The translations under genes and the position numbers were made by a program. Below are positions 16,371 to 25,455 of a stretch of DNA of 64,000 bases, one piece after another (position 1 is the stretch's first letter; every line of letters starts with the position of its first letter). The DNA is from Porphyromonas sp. COT-290 OH3588 (GTDB taxonomy: Bacteria; Bacteroidota; Bacteroidia; Bacteroidales; Porphyromonadaceae): the NCBI RefSeq assembly GCF_000769075.1, contig NZ_JRFC01000038.1, positions 36,949 through 100,948 of the forward strand, given 5' to 3'. The notes beneath the pieces are model-generated. The model ran no database searches. It saw only the letters and a list, made by a program, of their open reading frames with translations, and was not told where the DNA came from.

Positions 16371-18470
16371 ATGGTGCAGATATTCGCAACACCCCTAACC
16401 TACCTGCCCGGCGTAGGGCCCAAACGTGCCGAGATACTGGCACGTGATCTAGAGCTGTACACCTATCTCGATCTGCTGCACTACTTCCCCTACAAATACA
16501 TCGACCGCAGTCGCTTCTATAAGGTACGAGAGATCCGCCCAGATATGCCCTACATTCAGCTCAGAGGCTATATACGAGAGTGGAGAGATGTAGGCGAGGG
16601 ACGCAAGAAGAGGCTCGTGGGTGTCTTCCACGACGATACTGGCTGGGTCGAGCTAACGTGGTTCAGAGGGCAGAGTACTATTGAGAAGATGTACACCCTA
16701 GGGCGAGAGTACATCATCTTCGGCAAACCTAGCTACTACAATGGGGTCTTCAGTATTCCTCACCCAGAGATCGACGACGTCAGCAAGGCCGATAGCATCT
16801 CGGGCGGACTAGTACCGATGTACAACACCAGCGAGAAAATGAAAAGCTCTGGGCTAAGCAATAGGCAGATGCGCCAGATGCTCTACACCCTACTCAAGGT
16901 GCTCGCCCCTCATCTAGAAGAAACGCTCCCCGATGCACTTGCCCGGAGAACTGGGCTTATGGCTTATCCAGATGCCATCATACAGATTCACTTCCCAGAC
17001 TCTTCGGCTCAGCTAGAGCAAGCTAGACGCAGGCTCAAGTTCGAGGAGCTATTTTTCATACAGCTCAAGCTCCAGAGCATGAAGCTAGAGCGCAAAATGT
17101 ACTACCAAGGCTTCGTCTTCGAGCACGTAGGGATCTACTTCAATGCTCTCTATCGGGATCATCTGCCTTTTGACCTCACCGGAGCGCAGAAGCGTGTCCT
17201 TAGAGAAATCAGACAAGACACCCTTGCAGGCAAACAGATGAACCGCCTTGTGCAGGGTGATGTAGGGAGCGGAAAAACTCTAGTAGCCTTGCTCTCGATG
17301 CTGCTAGCCGTAGACAACGGCTATCAGGCCTGTTTGATGGCACCCACCGAGATACTCGCTCGCCAGCACGCAGTATCTCTGAGCGAACTGCTCCGACCTC
17401 TAGGTCTAGAGGTCGGGCTACTCATCGGCAGCACAATCAAGAGGCAGCGCACAGAGCTCCTGCCTAGGCTCTCTAGCGGAGAGCTCAAACTGGTGGTCGG
17501 TACCCACGCTCTGCTGGAGGAGGGTGTTCAGTTCGATAGGCTAGGCATGGCTGTCATCGACGAGCAGCATCGCTTCGGTGTCGCACAGCGCTCACGCCTA
17601 TGGACTAAGAACGAGGGCGTCCTACCCCATATCCTCATCATGAGCGCAACACCTATCCCACGCACTCTAGCCATGACCCTCTACGGAGATCTAGATATAT
17701 CCGTGATCGACGAGCTACCACCGGGGCGCAAGCCTATCCAAACCCAGCATCACTACGACAATCAGATGTACCCAGTATTCAGCTTCCTAAGGGAGCAAAT
17801 CAACCTAGGGAGGCAGGCGTATGTAGTGTATCCAATGATTGAGGAAAACGAGCAAGCAGACCTCAAGGCCCTAGAGACTGGTCTGGAGCGATACAAGGAG
17901 ATTTTCCCCGAGTTTAAACTGGAGATGGTGCATGGTAAGATGAAGGCAAAAGAAAAAGACGAGCGTATGCAACGCTTCGTCTCGGGCGAGGCTCAGATCT
18001 TGCTAGCCACTACTGTGATCGAGGTGGGGGTGAACGTGCCCAATGCCTCGGTAATGATCATCGAGGGAGCCGACCGCTTCGGTCTATCACAGCTGCATCA
18101 GCTACGTGGACGTGTAGGGCGTGGGGCAGAGCAGAGCTACTGTCTGCTGATCACTGGCTTCCAGATAGGAGCCGATGCACGCAGACGCATTGAGATCATG
18201 GTAGAGAGCAACGACGGCTTCGTCATCGCAGAAGAAGATATGCGCCTCAGGGGCTTCGGCGAGCTAGAGGGGACACGCCAGAGTGGCAAGCAGCTTAGCC
18301 TACGCATCGCAAACCCTGCAAGAGATGGAGCACTCGTGCAGTATGCACGCAACCTAGCCGAGCATATTCTGAGCCAAGACCCCACACTCGAGAAAGCAGA
18401 GCATCAGCAGCTAGCAGCACGCCTAAAAGAAATCTATAATCGCCCTGACAACTGGGGCGTCATCTCATAG
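16371..18470 (+). CDS. recG: ATP-dependent DNA helicase RecG
   Basis: Remodels stalled forks and branched DNA. The 699-residue protein has the N-terminal wedge/OB region (about 1-180, beginning PLTYLPGVGPKRAEIL), Walker A GDVGSGKT (about 297-304), the box DEQH in VIDEQHRFGV (about 396-399), the SATPIPRT motif (about 424-431) and the C-terminal QLHQLRGRVGRG helicase motif. Last gene of the xseB-ispD-recG operon. It converges on ung with only 11 bp between stops. Confidence 0.97.
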   Translation: MVQIFATPLTYLPGVGPKRAEILARDLELYTYLDLLHYFPYKYIDRSRFYKVREIRPDMPYIQLRGYIREWRDVGEGRKKRLVGVFHDDTGWVELTWFRGQSTIEKMYTLGREYIIFGKPSYYNGVFSIPHPEIDDVSKADSISGGLVPMYNTSEKMKSSGLSNRQMRQMLYTLLKVLAPHLEETLPDALARRTGLMAYPDAIIQIHFPDSSAQLEQARRRLKFEELFFIQLKLQSMKLERKMYYQGFVFEHVGIYFNALYRDHLPFDLTGAQKRVLREIRQDTLAGKQMNRLVQGDVGSGKTLVALLSMLLAVDNGYQACLMAPTEILARQHAVSLSELLRPLGLEVGLLIGSTIKRQRTELLPRLSSGELKLVVGTHALLEEGVQFDRLGMAVIDEQHRFGVAQRSRLWTKNEGVLPHILIMSATPIPRTLAMTLYGDLDISVIDELPPGRKPIQTQHHYDNQMYPVFSFLREQINLGRQAYVVYPMIEENEQADLKALETGLERYKEIFPEFKLEMVHGKMKAKEKDERMQRFVSGEAQILLATTVIEVGVNVPNASVMIIEGADRFGLSQLHQLRGRVGRGAEQSYCLLITGFQIGADARRRIEIMVESNDGFVIAEEDMRLRGFGELEGTRQSGKQLSLRIANPARDGALVQYARNLAEHILSQDPTLEKAEHQQLAARLKEIYNRPDNWGVIS

Positions 18471-18481
18471 CTTCGATAGTA

Positions 18482-19150
18482 CTACCAGCGTATGGGGTCG
18501 TAGCCGTGGCTAACCAAATATGCATTGGCTTGGCTAAAATGTTTGCAGCCAAAGAAGCGTGTCTGCGACAGAGGCGACGGATGTGCCGACTCTAAAACGA
18601 GGTGTTTGCTCCGATCTATCCCAGCTCCCTTGCGACGGGCATAGGCTCCCCAAAGAAGAAAGACTAGATGCTCCCGCTCACGTGAGAGGCGTTCTATCAC
18701 AGCATCGGTAAAGCTCTCCCAGCCTAAGCCTTGGTGCGAGCCAGCCTGCCCCGCACGTACCGTCAAGATACTATTGAGCAGAAGCACTCCTTGCTGCACC
18801 CACGGCATCAAATGTCCGTCATCAATCACAGAGGGCAAGCCTGTATCCTCTAGGATCTCTCTCTTAATGTTGCGCAAACTAGGCGGAATCTGTACACCCC
18901 TAGGTACAGAGAACGATAAGCCCTCGGCCTGCCCCGGGCCATGGTAGGGGTCTTGCCCCAGAATAACAAGCCTTACCCGATCCACAGGACAGAGATCCAA
19001 AGCCCGAAAGATGAATTTGCCTTCTGGATAGATGGGCGGATTACCCAAGAGGTATTCACGGCGTACGGCTGCACTCAGGTGTGCGAAATAAGATTTCTCA
19101 AACTCGTCGGCTAGAAGTGCGTGCCAGCTTGGCTCTATTTTGACTTGCAT
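18482..19150 (-). CDS. ung: Uracil-DNA glycosylase (family 1)
   Basis: Removes uracil from DNA to start base-excision repair. The 222-residue protein has GQDPYHGPGQAEGLSFSV with catalytic Asp67, and HPSPLS with the catalytic His190. Divergent from dacB. A -7 box (TATCTTTG on the minus strand, 19178-19185) lies 27 bp before ATG, with no matching -33 TTG. Confidence 0.97.
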   Translation of the reverse strand: MQVKIEPSWHALLADEFEKSYFAHLSAAVRREYLLGNPPIYPEGKFIFRALDLCPVDRVRLVILGQDPYHGPGQAEGLSFSVPRGVQIPPSLRNIKREILEDTGLPSVIDDGHLMPWVQQGVLLLNSILTVRAGQAGSHQGLGWESFTDAVIERLSREREHLVFLLWGAYARRKGAGIDRSKHLVLESAHPSPLSQTRFFGCKHFSQANAYLVSHGYDPIRW

Positions 19151-19173
19151 ACGTTATTTATTGGCTAAATTTG
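19145..19173 (+). promoter_or_regulatory. Promoter for dacB
   Basis: TTG at 19145-19147, an 18-bp spacer, and TAAATTTG at 19166-19173 match the Bacteroidetes housekeeping pattern. Transcription would begin near 19180, about 12 nt before the dacB ATG. The -33 part overlaps the first codons of ung. Confidence 0.6.
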
Positions 19174-19191
19174 TTACCAAAGATATAGAAA

Positions 19192-20622
19192 ATGACTAAG
19201 ACGATACGACGCTATACGAGCCTACTTACCCTCGCCCTACTCCATATATGTAGTGGCATCGCCCAAACGACCAATCCGCTCGACGTTATCCTAGAGGCAG
19301 AGGCAGCCTCGGGGGGGAGAATAGGGCTAGAGGTAATCCGCTGCCGAGATTGGCAGTCGGTCTATTGCCACAGAGAAGACGAGCGCATGACGCCCGCCTC
19401 ACTAGTCAAGATACTCTCCACTGGAGCAGCCCTACAGCAGCGAGGGGGGGCATACAGATTTGCCACTCCTATATACACCAAGGGGCGCATAGAGCAGGGG
19501 ACGCTCCATGGGGACCTTATCGTACATGGTATGGGAGATCCCTCCATCGGCTCACAGTACCTCCCCCAAGATAGCCTGCGCCTAGGGCTAGAGCTAGCAG
19601 ATGCCCTAGGGAGAGCAGGCGTGCAGCGCATCACCGGTCGGCTCATCATCGATGCTTGGCAAGCAGAGCTGGGGGTACACCCTAGCTGGATGCTCGAGGA
19701 TATTGGGGCTGCATACGGCGCTGGGCTCTATGGGCTCAACTATGCAGACAATGCTCTAGATCTATATGTAGGAGTAGTGCGTGGCAAACGCAAGGCGACA
19801 AGTGTGAAGATACTAGACTGGGATAGGGATAGCAGCATACAGTGGCGCAACGAGCTACGCACGGGCAAGAGAAATACAGCGATGATACTGCTCACGCCAA
19901 CCCAAGCACAAGCAAGGATAACGGGCTTGATACCACGAAGCACAGACAGACTTAACCTAAGGCCTGCCAACCCCGACCCTGCGACCTACGCAGGGCAAAA
20001 GCTCATGCGCCTGCTCCAAGAGCATGGCATCAGTATCAACAAGCCTCTACAAGTGAGCTACAAACCTAGACCAGCTAGAGGTACGCTGCTACACACTTAC
20101 TACTCCCAGCCGCTCGACACACTGGCACGCATTACCAATCACCGTAGCCACAACTTATTTGCCGAGGCTATCGCCTCCTTACTCAAGCACGATGGCGCCG
20201 ACATGAGCCGCGGCGAGGCTCTTACCAAGTACTGGCGTGACAAGCTCTCCCTTGCGAGCAACAGCATTAGCCTAGCGGACGGCTCCGGGCTCAGCCGACT
20301 CAACCAGATCACCCCCGCCACCCTATCGCTCACACTAGTGGATTTGATGGGAGGCTTACGACCTCACGACGGGGCTCTAGTAGAGAGCCTGCCACAGCTG
20401 GGCCTAGACGGCACGGTACGCAGCCTTATGGGTGCAGAAGAGGTGACGGCCTACTTAAAAAGTGGGTCTATGCGTGGTGTGCAGTGCTACGCTGGCTACG
20501 TAGAGCACGAGGGTGAATGGTATATATTGGTCTATATGGCCAATGGCTTCGCTACAAATAGAGAAGCCAGAGAAACGCTTAGACAGTTTCTTCGTCTTGC
20601 GTTTCCTCAACCTCGGTCGTAA
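19192..20622 (+). CDS. dacB: D-alanyl-D-alanine carboxypeptidase/endopeptidase (PBP4, peptidase S13)
   Basis: Periplasmic enzyme that trims or cleaves peptidoglycan cross-links. The 476-residue protein has a signal peptide (1-24, LLTLALLHICSGIAQ). The catalytic SxxK is Ser70-Leu-Val-Lys73 in TPASLVKILS, followed by the SHN motif in NHRSHNLFAEAI and KSG in YLKSGSMRG, where Ser replaces the usual Thr of KTG. The last 44 bp overlap the 3' end of rsmD on the opposite strand. Confidence 0.93.
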   Translation: MTKTIRRYTSLLTLALLHICSGIAQTTNPLDVILEAEAASGGRIGLEVIRCRDWQSVYCHREDERMTPASLVKILSTGAALQQRGGAYRFATPIYTKGRIEQGTLHGDLIVHGMGDPSIGSQYLPQDSLRLGLELADALGRAGVQRITGRLIIDAWQAELGVHPSWMLEDIGAAYGAGLYGLNYADNALDLYVGVVRGKRKATSVKILDWDRDSSIQWRNELRTGKRNTAMILLTPTQAQARITGLIPRSTDRLNLRPANPDPATYAGQKLMRLLQEHGISINKPLQVSYKPRPARGTLLHTYYSQPLDTLARITNHRSHNLFAEAIASLLKHDGADMSRGEALTKYWRDKLSLASNSISLADGSGLSRLNQITPATLSLTLVDLMGGLRPHDGALVESLPQLGLDGTVRSLMGAEEVTAYLKSGSMRGVQCYAGYVEHEGEWYILVYMANGFATNREARETLRQFLRLAFPQPRS

Positions 20623-21154
20623 AGAAAGAGAAATTGACAGAGCCGTACTCTCTGTGCTGTAGGAAGTGCGGATGTTGGTCGAACCGATAGTTCTGCGGGT
20701 GCTCAACGACGATCAAGGCGTTGGGTTTGAGTCTTCCTGAGGCAAGGATCAGGTCTGGTAATTCGGCAATCTCTGTGAGCTTATAGGGAGGATCAGCAAA
20801 GACAAAGTCAAACTCAGGGAGCGACTGCTCGTATCTTAGATAGCGAAACGCATCAGTCTGCAAGACACGTAGTGTATCCTCCTCCTTGAGGTCACGAGCT
20901 AGGCTACGAATGAAGCCAGCATGCTCACGTCTCTGCTCCACTGCCACCACTCGTTTACAGCCACGAGAGATCAACTCAACCGAAATACTGCCCGTACCTG
21001 CAAACAAATCTAGGGCGATGGCATCTTCAAAATCAATGAGATGTGCCAGCACATTGAATAAATTTTCCTTGGCAAAGTCTGTCGTCGGGCGAGCATTAAA
21101 GCTCTTGGGGACATCGAAGCGTCTTCGCTTGTATTTACCTCCTATGATGCGCAT
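20579..21154 (-). CDS. rsmD: 16S rRNA (guanine966-N2)-methyltransferase
   Basis: Methylates G966 of 16S rRNA. The 191-residue Rossmann-fold protein starts MRIIGGKYKRRRF and has the family ARPTTDFAKENLFNVL segment, the SAM loop LDLFAGTGSISVE (about 49-60) and the catalytic DPPY at 121-124. It lies 9 bp downstream of the DUF3822 gene in one operon. Its C-terminal codons overlap dacB. Confidence 0.95.
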   Translation of the reverse strand: MRIIGGKYKRRRFDVPKSFNARPTTDFAKENLFNVLAHLIDFEDAIALDLFAGTGSISVELISRGCKRVVAVEQRREHAGFIRSLARDLKEEDTLRVLQTDAFRYLRYEQSLPEFDFVFADPPYKLTEIAELPDLILASGRLKPNALIVVEHPQNYRFDQHPHFLQHREYGSVNFSFFTTEVEETQDEETV

Positions 21155-21163
21155 ATCCTTGAG

Positions 21164-22027
21164 TTATGGCTGATGGGCATTGTCCGCAACAATGCTCCGA
21201 GTGTGTATGGTTATCTGAGAGAGATAGAGGTAAAGCTCCTCCCGTAGTTGCTCAAGCAGAGCAAGTGATCTAGCACAAGACTCCTCGCACTCATCTAGGC
21301 TGTAACAGAGCGATAGGCCATCGCTCTCCCCTTGTAGCGCAAGCGAACGCCACAGAGCCAAGATGTAGTAGTTCATCTCACCGAGCATAGCTTGCGGATC
21401 ACTTGGGCGAACAAATCTGTACTGATTGGCAAAGTGCACCTCCCCCTGCTTAATGAGGAAGCAGTCTATCCCCTCTTGGTGCAAGCTGACGCACAGCTCC
21501 GCTTGAATGGACTGCCGTGACTGACGCTTACGTGAGGCGAGCCAAGGCATGTATTCGGGGATCATTCTTAGGCGCAAGTGGGTGCGTTGCAGAAACTGAT
21601 ACATCGGCTGCGACCATGCCAGCCCTTGTAGCTTGCCCTCGTCTTCGAGGGGATAGGCAAGAGCTTGCCACTGTATCTCCTCATCTGCTGAGAGAGGCGA
21701 TACAGCTTGTAGCCATAGGGCCAACTCCTCAGCCTCGTAATGCTCATGCGGGATCAAGATAATCTGCTGAGGCTGATAGTAGACTTCAACGCTGTGATAG
21801 GGGAAACAGAGAATTTCGTTCTGGAAAAATAAATCCTGCATCGCCTCCCACCACGACCCATAGCCTGTCCCCATAGGCAAGAAACCACAAGCTACTGGCT
21901 CACGCTCCTGCTTTATTGACCATAGAGCAAAAGCAAGTCCACCCGACATTAGTCGGATGGACATACTCATTTCTTCGGACTGGCTAGAGCTAACTAGCAC
22001 TGTCGTATGTGGTTGTACTGAGAGCAT
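21164..22027 (-). CDS. DUF3822 family protein
   Basis: 287 residues; recognised from its Bacteroidetes family and typical position directly upstream of rsmD. The family is thought to adopt an ASKHA-like fold, but no function is established. Residues such as SIRLMSGGLAFALWS near the N-terminus and the acidic C-terminal helices can be seen. There is no signal peptide. Its ATG overlaps the stop of the preceding gene (TAATG), so the genes are probably translationally coupled. Confidence 0.75.
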   Translation of the reverse strand: MLSVQPHTTVLVSSSQSEEMSMSIRLMSGGLAFALWSIKQEREPVACGFLPMGTGYGSWWEAMQDLFFQNEILCFPYHSVEVYYQPQQIILIPHEHYEAEELALWLQAVSPLSADEEIQWQALAYPLEDEGKLQGLAWSQPMYQFLQRTHLRLRMIPEYMPWLASRKRQSRQSIQAELCVSLHQEGIDCFLIKQGEVHFANQYRFVRPSDPQAMLGEMNYYILALWRSLALQGESDGLSLCYSLDECEESCARSLALLEQLREELYLYLSQITIHTRSIVADNAHQP

Positions 22028-22659
22028 TATTCCCAGTTACCAGTCATCTTCACCTCTGTTAGTGAACCGATACGCAGACCGGGATAACCCTTAGCCTTCT
22101 CCTTAGCCATACGTTCCTTGTCCTTCAGACGGCTCTTATCTTGGTCAGAGAGATAGTCCTCAAATGGCACTCTGGCCTCGAATACTGGGACCAAAATAGT
22201 ATCTAGACCAATAATCTGGCTAATGAAAGCGGTGTCTACCTGAATACGAGCAGAACCAACTGGCAGGTCGTACAGTCTAGTAACATCGGTACCATCTTTG
22301 ACAAGAGAGTCCTTAGCCGAAACCCAAATAGTATCACGACGAATAAGACCCTTGGCGGCGGCATCCGACTCTGTAAGCCCCTGCTCACGCATAGCATCAG
22401 TATAGTCGCCTTCGGCCATTACATAGAAGAGCTTGCCTGAGTCAAGGAAGGCAACGAGCTCGTCTGCTGTTGCAAATCGATGGTGTACATCCTCGAAAGC
22501 GTCCTGATAGTTAGCAATCTTCTTAAGTCTTTTCTGTAGCACTTCCTCGCGCTGCTGTTGGATTTTGTCGAATTGTACGGGTGTATAGACGCTCATAAAC
22601 GTCAAGTAACCTAAGGCTATAACAGCCGCAAGCACCAGTACCTTGATAATTTTGTCCAT
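22027..22659 (-). CDS. Membrane-anchored conserved hypothetical protein
   Basis: 210 residues, not recognised as a named family. An N-terminal hydrophobic helix (about 5-24) could anchor it in the inner membrane. It is followed by a coiled-coil-prone segment (FDKIQQQREEVLQKRLKK) and a polar, probably periplasmic body ending with a Lys/Glu-rich stretch (KSRLKDKERMAKEKAKG). It is first in a three-gene operon with DUF3822 and rsmD. Similar genes sit here in other Bacteroidales as far as recalled. A role at the cell envelope is only a guess. Confidence 0.8.
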   Translation of the reverse strand: MDKIIKVLVLAAVIALGYLTFMSVYTPVQFDKIQQQREEVLQKRLKKIANYQDAFEDVHHRFATADELVAFLDSGKLFYVMAEGDYTDAMREQGLTESDAAAKGLIRRDTIWVSAKDSLVKDGTDVTRLYDLPVGSARIQVDTAFISQIIGLDTILVPVFEARVPFEDYLSDQDKSRLKDKERMAKEKAKGYPGLRIGSLTEVKMTGNWE

Positions 22660-22748
22660 CGTACTATATGTATTTGTTTGTAGTTGCCACTTCTTTAACT
22701 CGTGCCAAAATTAGAAACTATTCTGCTAAAAGACTAATTTCACAAACA

Positions 22749-22778
22749 CAAAGATACAATATTGTCAATGATGTACAA
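22749..22778 (-). promoter_or_regulatory. Promoter for the hypothetical-DUF3822-rsmD operon
   Basis: On the minus strand, TTG (22778-22776), an exact 19-bp spacer and TATCTTTG (22756-22749) match the Bacteroidetes consensus. The predicted 5' UTR is about 80 nt. The -33 element lies inside the first codons of the divergent helicase gene. Confidence 0.7.
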
Positions 22779-24207
22779 TCTTATAGAGCAACAAATACTC
22801 CAAAAGTTGGGCCTCTCCCCGACCTCGGGACAGGAAGAAGCTATCGCCAGTTGTGCAGCCTTCCTTGCGAATCCTGCGCCATACAGCATTTTCCTACTCA
22901 AAGGCTACGCCGGCACGGGTAAAACATTCCTACTTAACGCCATCGCATCTGCGGCCGAAGAAGCAGGGATGCAAGTGGAGCTGATGGCCACCACCGGGCG
23001 TGCCGCTAAGGTGCTGGAGCAAGCCACTGGGCGCATCACGACGACAATACACCGACGTATATACCGGTCCACGGCTGCCTCGATAGAGGAGGGCGGCGGA
23101 TACAAACTTGCCAGCCACAAGGGCGCAAGCACACTATTTATCGTAGACGAAGCATCTATGATCTCGGGAGCTGCAAACGAACCAACACCGTTTGGCTCGG
23201 GCAATCTACTTGACGACCTACTTGCCTACGTTGCCGAAGCAGATGGGTGCAAGTTGATTTTAGTCGGCGACACAGCTCAGCTCCCTCCCGTAGGTAGCGA
23301 GCTGAGCGATGCGCTTAATGCGACACAGCTCGAGAGGCAGTATGGCGTCAAGATCTATGAGGCAGAGCTAACGGAGGTGGTTCGGCAAGCGGAGAGCTCG
23401 GGCATACTCGGGCTTGCCACTTATCTAAGGCAGCTTCTCGCCTCTCACGCCTCTACTCCTAGTGGCGAGAGCATTCAGCTCAAACTCGACATCAGTGCCT
23501 ATCACGATGTAGAAGTCATCACGGGGGTAGAGCTAGTCGATACGCTAGATGGAGCATATCGCAGATACGGGCGCGAGGAATGCCTTGTGATCGCCCCCTC
23601 CAACAAGCGAGCTCTAACCTTCAACCTTGGCATCAGAGCCCAAGTACTCGACTACGACGAAGAGGTCGTGCGAGGAGAAGGGCTGATCGTCGCACGCAAC
23701 AATTACCACTATACTAAACGTCGGGACCGCTCGGACTTCATCGCCAATGGAGAACTCATCGAGCTTAGACGCCTCCATCGCCAAACAGAGCTATATGGCC
23801 TCCGATTTGCCGATGCCACCATCTATCTCCCAGACAGAGAGGACGAACTGGAAGTCAAGCTTCTACTTACGGGGCTTGCCGACGAGCAGGCGCAACGCAC
23901 CCACCAGCAGCGCACCGCACTCTACCAAGCCCTACTAGAGGACTACAGCCACCACAGCTCCGTAATGGATCTACGCCGAGCGATCCGACAAGATCCCTAT
24001 TGGGGCGCTCTAGAGGTTAAGTACGGCTATGCCGTGACGGCCCACAAAGCCCAAGGCGGTCAGTGGCCTTGTGTTTTCATCGACCTTGGGCTAATGAAGC
24101 TACTCCCCACAGACCTCAATATGATCCGTTGGCTCTACACAGCGATTACCCGTGCCACAGAGCAGGTTTATCTGGTCAATCCACCAGAGGAGTTCATCGT
24201 TAGCTAA
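22768..24207 (+). CDS. RecD-like AAA ATPase / SF1B DNA helicase
   Basis: 479 residues from ATG 22768; a TTG two codons earlier is a weaker start. Walker A is GYAGTGKT (46-53), followed by LFIVDEASMIS (Walker B), LVGDTAQLPPVGS (motif III), YAVTAHKAQGGQWP and WLYTAITRATEQV (UvrD_C_2 motifs). This is the compact RecD/Dda type, without RecBC partners nearby. Likely a 5'-3' helicase in repair or recombination; the exact role is unknown. Confidence 0.9.
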   Translation: MMYNLIEQQILQKLGLSPTSGQEEAIASCAAFLANPAPYSIFLLKGYAGTGKTFLLNAIASAAEEAGMQVELMATTGRAAKVLEQATGRITTTIHRRIYRSTAASIEEGGGYKLASHKGASTLFIVDEASMISGAANEPTPFGSGNLLDDLLAYVAEADGCKLILVGDTAQLPPVGSELSDALNATQLERQYGVKIYEAELTEVVRQAESSGILGLATYLRQLLASHASTPSGESIQLKLDISAYHDVEVITGVELVDTLDGAYRRYGREECLVIAPSNKRALTFNLGIRAQVLDYDEEVVRGEGLIVARNNYHYTKRRDRSDFIANGELIELRRLHRQTELYGLRFADATIYLPDREDELEVKLLLTGLADEQAQRTHQQRTALYQALLEDYSHHSSVMDLRRAIRQDPYWGALEVKYGYAVTAHKAQGGQWPCVFIDLGLMKLLPTDLNMIRWLYTAITRATEQVYLVNPPEEFIVS

Positions 24208-24366
24208 AGCATAACTAGCGGTCATAAACCCAGATGAGCAGCCTCGGCCCCTCCCAAGAGCCAAGTATTTCTTCCCAAACAAACGATAATTTTGGAGTAT
24301 ATTTGCGCATCAAATTAGGCTGAAGATGTGCCACTTACTTTATTCAGAATTTTAGACTAACCAACT

Positions 24367-25452
24367 ATGGCTAAAAAGCGTGTCCTTGTAGACCTAGAGC
24401 GACTTAAATATCCCAACTCCGGGCTTGGCTTCTTCTGTCACTGCCTCCACAGAGGGATACTGGAAGCAAAGCAAGAGCTAACTATACACTTCTACAAAGA
24501 GCTTGAGAGAGGCGACAGTACTGTAGACAAGGTTGCCTTCAGAGGTTGGCATCGCCTATTCAACCCCACACCTGTATTCTACAATGTGCTGCACGTAACG
24601 CACCAACTACAAAAGTATTTTCGCAACACGCCTCATCAAGGCAAGCGGGTGCTCACGCTACACGACCTCAACTTCCTATTCGAGCCTCTCACACCAAGAC
24701 GCTACGCCCGTGTACTACGCCGAGTGCGACGCAACATCGAGCTTGCTGATATAATTGTCTGTATCTCGGAATTTGTACGTCAGAACCTATTCGACAATCT
24801 ACACCTCTTCAAACTCAAACAAGGAGTAGAGATTGAAGTCATACACAATGGGCTCATCTTCAGTGACGAGATAGACTCCTTCCCCAGCTCTCTTCACCTA
24901 GAGCCCACAGACAAATTTCTACTCAACATAGGTACTCTCCACCCCAAAAAACAGCAGATGCGGCTCGTTGAGATGCTCCAATTCCTACCCAATAGCTACC
25001 ATTTGGTTTTGGTCAGCTCCGATGGCGAGGAGGAGTATCGAGACTTAGTCCTCTCGCAGATCAAAACTCTTGGTCTAGAGCAGCGGGTACATATCGTTAG
25101 CAATATCAGCAACCTAGAGAAACAAACACTACTGGCACACTGCTCGGCATACGTCCACCCGTCTATCGCCGAGGGATTCGGTATTCCTCCAATTGAGGCT
25201 ATGAGCTTTGGGCGCCCAACGTTCCTATCTACCCATACGAGCCTCCCAGAGATTGGGGGCGCAGAAGCCTACTACTTCGGAGAGCTTGAGGCCCAAGCAA
25301 TGGCTACAACTCTCCTAGAGGGGCTGGAGCAATATGCCAATGACCCAGACAAGCCCAAGAGGCTCAAAGCTTGGGCGCATCGATACGATTACAAGACCAT
25401 GGCTACGGCATATCTAAGTCTATACAAGAAGCTAGCAGGCATCAAGGCATAA
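24367..25452 (+). CDS. Glycosyltransferase family 4 (GT-B) protein
   Basis: 361 residues with the GT1/GT4 C-terminal domain: NIGTLHPKKQQMRLVEML, and the donor-binding HPSIAEGFGIPPIEAMSFG, whose Glu residues bind the nucleotide sugar. No membrane segment, so it is cytoplasmic or peripheral. It ends 3 bp before the O-antigen ligase-like gene, so it probably builds a surface glycan or LPS sugar chain. TAnnTTTG boxes occur at 24287-24294 and 24298-24305. Donor and acceptor cannot be inferred. Confidence 0.9.
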   Translation: MAKKRVLVDLERLKYPNSGLGFFCHCLHRGILEAKQELTIHFYKELERGDSTVDKVAFRGWHRLFNPTPVFYNVLHVTHQLQKYFRNTPHQGKRVLTLHDLNFLFEPLTPRRYARVLRRVRRNIELADIIVCISEFVRQNLFDNLHLFKLKQGVEIEVIHNGLIFSDEIDSFPSSLHLEPTDKFLLNIGTLHPKKQQMRLVEMLQFLPNSYHLVLVSSDGEEEYRDLVLSQIKTLGLEQRVHIVSNISNLEKQTLLAHCSAYVHPSIAEGFGIPPIEAMSFGRPTFLSTHTSLPEIGGAEAYYFGELEAQAMATTLLEGLEQYANDPDKPKRLKAWAHRYDYKTMATAYLSLYKKLAGIKA

Positions 25453-25455
25453 GGT

